Source: Phoronis australis (lineage: Eukaryota > Phoronida > Phoronidae). Taken from it: 62,000 bases of DNA. Shown here one piece after another: positions 55,811-62,000 of this stretch (positions are counted from its first letter, which is position 1; each line of letters begins with the position of its first letter). Location of the stretch: NCBI GenBank assembly GCA_002633005.1, contig NMRA01000767.1:1866-63865 (forward strand). Direction: 5' to 3'. The translations under genes were made by a program, and so were the position numbers. The notes beneath the pieces were generated by a model, which was not told the origin of the DNA, ran no database searches, and was given only the letters and a program-made list of their open reading frames with translations.

Positions 55811-58439
55811 CTTCTTCTCAAGGTCACTGTCCTGTGAACTCTTCACTCAACTGTATCTTATTAATTTAATGAGCTTTTCACAACTGGCTGAGATTTGTGT
55901 GGTAAAATGGTAAATGGCCAAATTACTCATAGCTATAGTTGTCCACTTGGAAGTTGTAACGGAAATTCTGGCTACCAGATTTCTTGGATGAAATTTTAAC
56001 TCGACATGTATTCAATGTGTTGTTAATTCACATAAGTGTGAATTCAGTTTGAATTTAACTCTTGAATTATGTGGACTTATGTTGCTTAGTTCACTTTTGC
56101 CTCAATAATACATCTGAAGTAATTCAATTGACTTGTCCCACTTCCAGGTGAGTTCTCAAAATCACCTGTGGAGAAAATGTCCACGAGATTGTACTGTCTT
56201 ACAGCCATGATGGTTAATTGATCACTACTTATGTGTGCTCATCAAAAAAATTCAGGCTAAGAGGTTCAATGAAATTCATCACTTGTCAAACCTTAACCTC
56301 AATGACACCAGACAATCAGTTGTGTCCTGTGTCCAGGATAGCATCAAAGTAGTCCTATCACCTCCCCACATCAATATTCATTGTGTAGGTTTGGTCATGG
56401 TTACTCTTGGTCCTTTCCAATCATGTGACTTAAGGTGTTGATATGGGGTTAGGCAAACATCCTATGTTTATTTCTGAAACAGATTTATTACAGCTAAAAC
56501 CAATAGTATGTCAGAGTATTGTTAAGTTCTCAATACACATGTCTCTGAATTGTGCTGCCCTATAAGTTTGAGAGATTGTGTTGTAACGCTCAACAAACAC
56601 CCCTTTCACAAACTGGTTATGTTTCCTAGAGCACTCTCGCTAATAGCAAAAATGATAGAAATGTGAATGGTTGTAATTGCCACTTAGGCCAGCCCTTCGC
56701 TGTCCGCTGCTCGACACACTCTCCCAAAACTGCTAGACAGTTCTAGAACTTAGATCACAAGTCGGGAGTTCTTGCCTCGGAAGGGAAAATCCCACTGGCC
56801 TTAGATTCCTACGGCATTGTTCAAGACCGAAACAATCGACGTAGTGCTCTTTAGCATTGTGCAATTAAGCGTCTTTTCTTTGACCCAATTTTAGATTCGA
56901 ACAGAGTTAGCTGATGGGAAAAAACAATTTCTTTCACAGACATTTATTGTGTTTTGGATTTTTATCTTGAGTCATTGGAGAATCTCATGTAACAATGTTG
57001 ATTTGATGGTATGGCGATAGTAAAAATTTTAAAGTTCTGTGGAATTGGTCTTCTTGAAAGTCTCCATCCAGGTCACGTGTAAAGAGCATGTGGGTACTGC
57101 ATGTTTGTTCATAAAATGCTCGAGCGACATCTCGAAACTCGGCAAATTTCGACTTATCGCCACCATATCGCCCTCATGTGGTGAATGAACCTATATCAAC
57201 TACCGCATATAACTTGAAATTGTGTATCACAGAATGCAATATTGTGTAGAAGAACTTGGTTAGCTACAAGGACACACCTAGGATTTCAATTGTAGTGGTC
57301 TAAATTTAATGTTGTGTAAGATTTTACCAACAAGTATGGTTATTTAGCCAACTATCTGCAAAGCCACAGAATTCAAAATCGATAAAAGTGCATGTTTTCT
57401 GAAAGCAGAAAGCATCAAGAATTTGACTTTTGACTTGGTCCCCAATGTGCAACATCACGGGTCACATGACCTTGTCTTTTTAATAAAATGTAATGAAAAA
57501 AGGTACATTGATTTTGTACTCAAACAACGATATCAAAAACTTGAAGTTTCCAAAAGCAAATCTAATGCAAATTTTAAATCTTTTCATGAAATTCATAAAT
57601 TCATAAATTTTTGATAGGCCCTCATGAAAACAGGAACATCTTAAAAAGCAGTTCCTTACAGCGTTTGAGATGTCAGTGTATAAAGTATGTTACAAGATGT
57701 TCTGAAGTTAGCCATATTTGGACATTTCTCTAGGGCTGTACATAACCTTATCAGCTTATATAAGGTTCATGAATTATTGAATTGCATATCTCCACCACAA
57801 TCAACCTTGGGAATTGGGATAGAATAATTTCCGGGACAATTTTGAATGTCATTTTTGTTATCTAAGGTTCAAAAGGTGAGGATTTGAGATGGATAGTACG
57901 AGCTCGCATTTTGCCGGTAGTGACCTCAGATGAAATCTTGACACACGAGTTGTATTGTGGGTAAAAACTTTAGAATAAGAATGGTGTTGTGCTAATTCAG
58001 GAGAAGCTTATTCAAGAGTTTGGTTTTTGGAACTGGCGTTTTTATTGACAAGTTTCTGTAAGTTAGAACTGCAAATTGTTATGAAATTCATGTGCATGGA
58101 AAAGGTGACGGTTGTTTTATTATAGTTACAAGATCAAGGTGAAATGGTATAGCGATGAACCTAAGATGTTGAAGGAAGCAACCACAGTTTCCAAAAGTGT
58201 TCCCCTAGAGGGTTATTGTTCTGTCGGTTGTGGTACCTGGGGCTCCTGGTGCCTCCATCCCTCTATGTACATATTGCAACTGTCTTTGAACAATGGAGAT
58301 GGGTATAAACAAGTATGTAACCTTCTAATTTGTGACTGAGTGTGTCATTGATACAACAACAAANTCACCTAAAGTAGGGGGTGGGCGGTTAACTGAGCAT
58401 GGGCGTTAACCCGAACGATTACGGTATATTGTCAATGTT

Positions 58440-58560
58440 GGAGTGGGCAGCACTGGTCAGACAATGACTCTACACTCCACTGGCCTCTTCCTACATATAT
58501 TGTCTGTGGTGGAGTGGGCAGTACTGGTCAGATAATGACCCTACACTCACCTGTCCGTGC
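58440..58560. repeat. 71-bp imperfect direct duplication
   Basis: gagtgggcag(c/t)actggtcaga starts at 58441 and 58512. It follows the 'gggcggttaac' motif also seen at 29360. Confidence 0.75.
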
Positions 58561-59784
58561 TGTTCTTCAAATGTGCTGTTGGGCAACATTGGTTAAATCC
58601 TTGATTTGCCTGTCCGTGTGAGTGGTTGTCTTGTTGAATTTTATAAAAATATACATCTTGTGTATGCTGCTAGGGCTAGTAGCTTCAACTATTAAATGCT
58701 TGCTTAAGGGATGATAATTGTGTTTCTATAGCAACAGTGCCTTCATTAAAGAAATGGATATTTTATTTAATACATTCTCTTCCCTCACTCGCTGGTTAGG
58801 ATGTTCTTTTCTGTCTTACAAGTCACGGACTACAACTTCATGTGTGCTGGAACACTATCTGCTTTGGTCTGCTGCCTGATCTGATCTGAGTTTCCTGTGA
58901 ACATATGACATTTCTGTGATGAACTAGTAGATTTTTTCAGTGTTTGTATTGGAGTTGTGCAATGAGGCGTAACATATAGTGAAGGTTCCAGAAAGTCTGA
59001 GTAGCTACACACTTAATGTAAACAAGAAGTTGATATGCGTCTACCTGGATGCATGTCTCCCTTTCTCCCAATCCACACAATGGGTGCCAGCGACACTGGA
59101 CACAGGGACAAATTCCAAAGTCAACAGTTTTAGCCTCTACAAATGTATTTGAGTCGAAATTTGAGATTTCAGGCGCAAAGCAGCAACTGCGGGGAAAAGT
59201 TCCTGAAATTGACTGGAGGTGGAACACTACTGGGGATCTGAAGCTATATGTTGCTCTTTGTCCTCATTGACTTGGCTTTCAGTGTTGAAAATCTTGATCT
59301 TTTATGATGAATGCCCACCGGGAATTACCACAGCCATGTTTACTAGTGTAATCTATCCTTGTTTACTTCGCGGTTTTGGGTTAGATTGACATCATAGTTG
59401 GGTCACATGACACTGTATTTTTAAGTGCGTAAAAATTGCAACAGGGCACCGAAAAAGGTCTTTATTATTTTTCTTTACGAACACGTGGTTACAACTCAAT
59501 CCTTAAGCATAGTGAGCGACTGATCATGGTATAACTGTGTTATGCTACCAATTGTTGGCTGCCATGTTCTGCTCTTAACTTTCAAAATTTCTACCCACCC
59601 AACATTCGTCCTATTCAACTGAAGGGATTGCCACCCTGTATGCAGACAAATATTCCAGTGGTTATGTTGAACCCATGTAATGGGTGGGGATGTTGTGAAA
59701 CAGTAGAAATCCTGAAATGTTAAGTGTCTTAGCCACTGAAGAAGTGAGATGTCTATGCTGTTCATTGATGAGAACATATGTGAG

Positions 59785-59847
59785 CAATATGTATTGTACG
59801 TAGACCAATATGTATTGTATGTAGACCAATATGTATTGAATGTAGAC
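59785..59847. repeat. 21-bp tandem repeat, 3 copies
   Basis: The unit caatatgtattgtacgtaga plus c is repeated three times. The 1-kb duplication starts inside the last unit. Confidence 0.93.
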
Positions 59848-60867
59848 CACCTTCTGCTGCTTTCCTAGGTATAGGTTTGATGCTACACAAGATTGGAAGC
59901 TGTACCATATTGATCTTTTTCACCTCAGTCTTGTCAGGTCTCCCTGTGTCATCAGTCATGTCCCTAACAATTATGCAGTTTTGTTGTTCCCTTCAGTTGT
60001 GTAGGACGTGGGTTACATAGGGACATGCAAAAATTGATGGAGATAATTGTAGGATTCAAACAATTTTTGCTGTGAAATATTTGCATTTTTACTCAGTTTT
60101 GCTTCGATTCTCATCAACATCAACTTTGGCTGGATTCATTTGGAAAAATTATCCAAATTTGAACGGGGAGAAGGGAAAATGAAAGAGCTTGACACTAACT
60201 GAAGCTACAGGACATGATAGTATTACACTAAAGCTTTTAAAGCCCATTGCATCACAGCTGTCACTGTGGTTTTTAATCAGTGTATTGACTTATGTGTTTG
60301 TTCAGATAAAAGGGAGGTTAGGCAGATGGTGCCCCAGTATTGTCGCTCCCCTGTTAGGCAGATGGTGCCCCAGTATTGTCGCTCTCAAAAATGTTTTGAT
60401 TGGCTTTTGCTGTTGCAGTTCACCACCATTTAAGGCACAATCTTCAGTCTTAGAATAGCAGCCAGTACTTGGTATTTGCCTCTGTTAAGAAGATTTCCTC
60501 TTTTTTGGTTTCGATTTCCTCTTTTTGTGTCTCTTTTTATCATTATGTTGACCTTTTTGATGCAAAAATATATAATTTATTTCGGTTAAATTTTACAACT
60601 CAAAAATGTTTCTCTTACACAAACCTATTTATTTGTGGACCGATACTTCACCTAGATTTTTTTGTTATTGATCATTCGAAGCCCTAATTCAGCATATTTT
60701 GTTAGATATAGCTGCCAGTAGGCACTCATGCCTGTGTTTGAAGGCTGGAAATCAACACTGGAGACCGCTAGTGTCCTGATGGACTTTAAAGCAAGGCCTT
60801 TGAATATTTACCCCATCAGCTGACCATTGCCATACTTTTAGCATATGGTCTGTCTGACAATGTCTAA
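59843..60867. repeat. Direct duplication copy A (1,025 bp), with degenerate LINE
   Basis: It is nearly identical to 60869-61858, from 'tagaccaccttctgctgct' to 'ctgacaatgtctaa'. It carries an extra 35-bp tandem duplication (agatggtgccccagtattgt repeated near 60330 and 60360). The copies are separated only by the N at 60868. Confidence 0.95.
60189..60440 (+). pseudogene. Degenerate non-LTR (LINE) reverse transcriptase fragment, copy A
   Basis: With a frameshift, the sequence reads EATGHDSITLKLLKPIASQLS and then FNQCIDLCVCSDKREV. This is the start of the RT domain of CR1-like LINEs (KATGPDxIPxxLLKxIA...LFNxSIxxGxFPxxWK). Frameshifts and missing residues show it is dead. Confidence 0.6.
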
Positions 60868-60868
60868 N

Positions 60869-61858
60869 TAGACCACCTTCTGCTGCTTACCTAGGTATAG
60901 GTTTGATGCTACACAAGATTGGAAGCTGTACCACATTGATCTTTTTCACTTCAGTCTTGTCAGGTCTCCCTGTGTCATCAGTCATGTCCCTAACAATCAT
61001 GCAGTTTTGGTATTCCCTTCAGTTCTGTGGGACGTGGGTTACATAGGAACATGCAAAAATTGATGGAGATAATCGTAGGATTCAAGCAATTTTTGCTGGG
61101 AAATATTTGCATTTTTACTCAGTTTTGCTGCGATTCTCATCAACATCAACTTTGCCAGGATTCATTTGGAAACAATTATCCAAATTTGAACGGGGAGAAG
61201 GGAAAATGAAAGAGCTTGACACTAACTGAAGATACAGTACATGATAGTATTGCACTAAAGCTTTTAAAGCCCATTGCATCACAGCTGTCACTGTGGTTTT
61301 TAATCAGTGTATTGACTTATGCCTTTGTTCAGATAAAAGGGAGGTTAGGCAGATGGTGCCCCAGTATTGTCGCTCTCAAAAATGTTTTGATTGGCTCTTG
61401 CTGTTGCAATTCACCACCATTTGAGGCACAATCTTCAGTCTTAGAATAGCAGTCAGTACTTGGTATTTGCCTCTGTTAAGAAGATTTCCTCTTTTTTGGT
61501 TTCGATTTCCTCTTTTTGTGTCTGTTTTTATCATTATGTTGACCTTTTTGATGCAAAAATATATAATTTATTTCGGTTAAATTTTACAACTCAAAAATGT
61601 TTCTCTTACACAAACCTATTTATTTGTGGACCGATACTTCACCTAGATTTTTTTGTTATTGATCATTCGAAGCCCTAATTCAGCATATTTTGTTAGATAT
61701 AGCTGCCAGTAGGCACTCATGCCTGTGTTTGAAGGCTGGAAATCAACACTGGAGACCGCTAGTGTCCTGATGGACTTTAAAGCAAGGCCTTTGAATATTT
61801 ACCCCATCAGCTGACCATTGCCATACTTTTAGCATATGGTCTGTCTGACAATGTCTAA
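60869..61858. repeat. Direct duplication copy B (990 bp), with degenerate LINE
   Basis: See copy A. Unlike copy A, its LINE sequence runs on unbroken to the right edge. Confidence 0.95.
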
Positions 61859-62000
61859 ACACTCAACTGGTCCTATCTAACAAGTCATACAGCTACAAGT
61901 GTGAAGTTGGCAGAATACTTTAGTCAGTGGATCCATCTCTAGAAATGGATACCTCAGGGATCATGGTTGGGGGTCTGCCCTTTTTAATGTTTTACCTACC
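61216..62000 (+). pseudogene. Degenerate LINE reverse transcriptase, copy B and downstream
   Basis: After the same EATxHDSIxLKLLKPIA block, a later frame at about 61830-61895 reads LAYGLSDNV, a stop, then TLNWSYLTSHTA. Near 61945-61985 another frame reads WIPQGSWLG. These match the order YGLSxxxxxWFxSYLxxR then GVPQGSxLGPLLF of LINE RT. Stops and frame changes are frequent, and the element leaves the window. Confidence 0.65.

Larger units (their letters stand above)
50336..62000 (+). other. Cav1 intron 2 (U12-type), continues past the window
   Basis: No further calcium-channel exon was found to the right edge. The interval holds the GT-rich tract at 50416, a foldback at 51190, tandem repeats at 51581, 51911, 55749, 58440 and 59785, and a degenerate LINE from about 60.2 kb. 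Other parts show nothing I recognise. Confidence 0.7.

Noticed and set aside
56268-56300. ACCTTAAC followed by AC, a second U12 acceptor candidate
   Set aside because: The following codons do not resemble the conserved Cav1 IS1 region.

Overview
This is eukaryotic genomic DNA, most likely from an invertebrate bilaterian. It is AT-rich, with many small exons, GT-AG introns of up to 16 kb, several families of tandem and foldback repeats, and decayed LINE sequence. I could not assign a phylum from the sequence. Seven isolated N bases (17395, 19568, 31242, 42710, 47344, 58364, 60868) look like contig joins. At least two, and perhaps three, sit in duplicated sequence, as expected for a polymorphic diploid assembly.

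Two protein genes can be read with confidence, arranged head to head. On the minus strand, from 44536 down to 7987, lies a complete DCP1 (mRNA-decapping enzyme 1) gene. Eleven coding exons join in phase at every junction and encode 449 residues: an N-terminal EVH1 domain, a DILQLLSRAQEEY motif, a DLDTLF leucine motif, a low-complexity middle, and the C-terminal trimerisation helix. The short exons 3 to 11 cluster within 7 kb (7987-14738). Exon 2 is only 41 nt and lies alone between introns of 13.5 and 16.1 kb. On the plus strand, starting at 48270, are the first two coding exons of an L-type (Cav1) voltage-gated calcium channel alpha-1 subunit. The second exon ends at an ATATCCTTTT donor, the signature of a minor-spliceosome (U12) AT-AC intron, and the rest of the gene lies beyond the right edge.

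Layout: 1-300 possible promoter-like sequence; 300-7986 DCP1 3' UTR or flank with tandem repeats; 7987-14738 DCP1 exons 11 to 3; 14739-28256 DCP1 intron 2 with repeats and an unrecognised coding-like patch near 22.7-23.5 kb; 28257-28297 exon 2; 28298-44419 intron 1, with a 1.0-1.2 kb direct duplication, hairpins and two foldback elements; 44420-44536 exon 1; 44537-48269 shared divergent upstream region with three small TIR elements; 48270-50335 calcium-channel exons 1 and 2; 50336-62000 calcium-channel intron 2, ending in a degenerate LINE reverse transcriptase duplicated across an N.

The two genes are functionally unrelated: DCP1 acts in cytoplasmic mRNA decapping and Cav1 at the plasma membrane. 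I found no tRNA, rRNA, CRISPR array or complete transposon. The most interesting signals are the U12 intron, a minisatellite of cryptic 5' splice sites beside DCP1 exon 8, an in-frame minisatellite abutting exon 3, a decayed copy of exon 7, and the hairpin and foldback elements.
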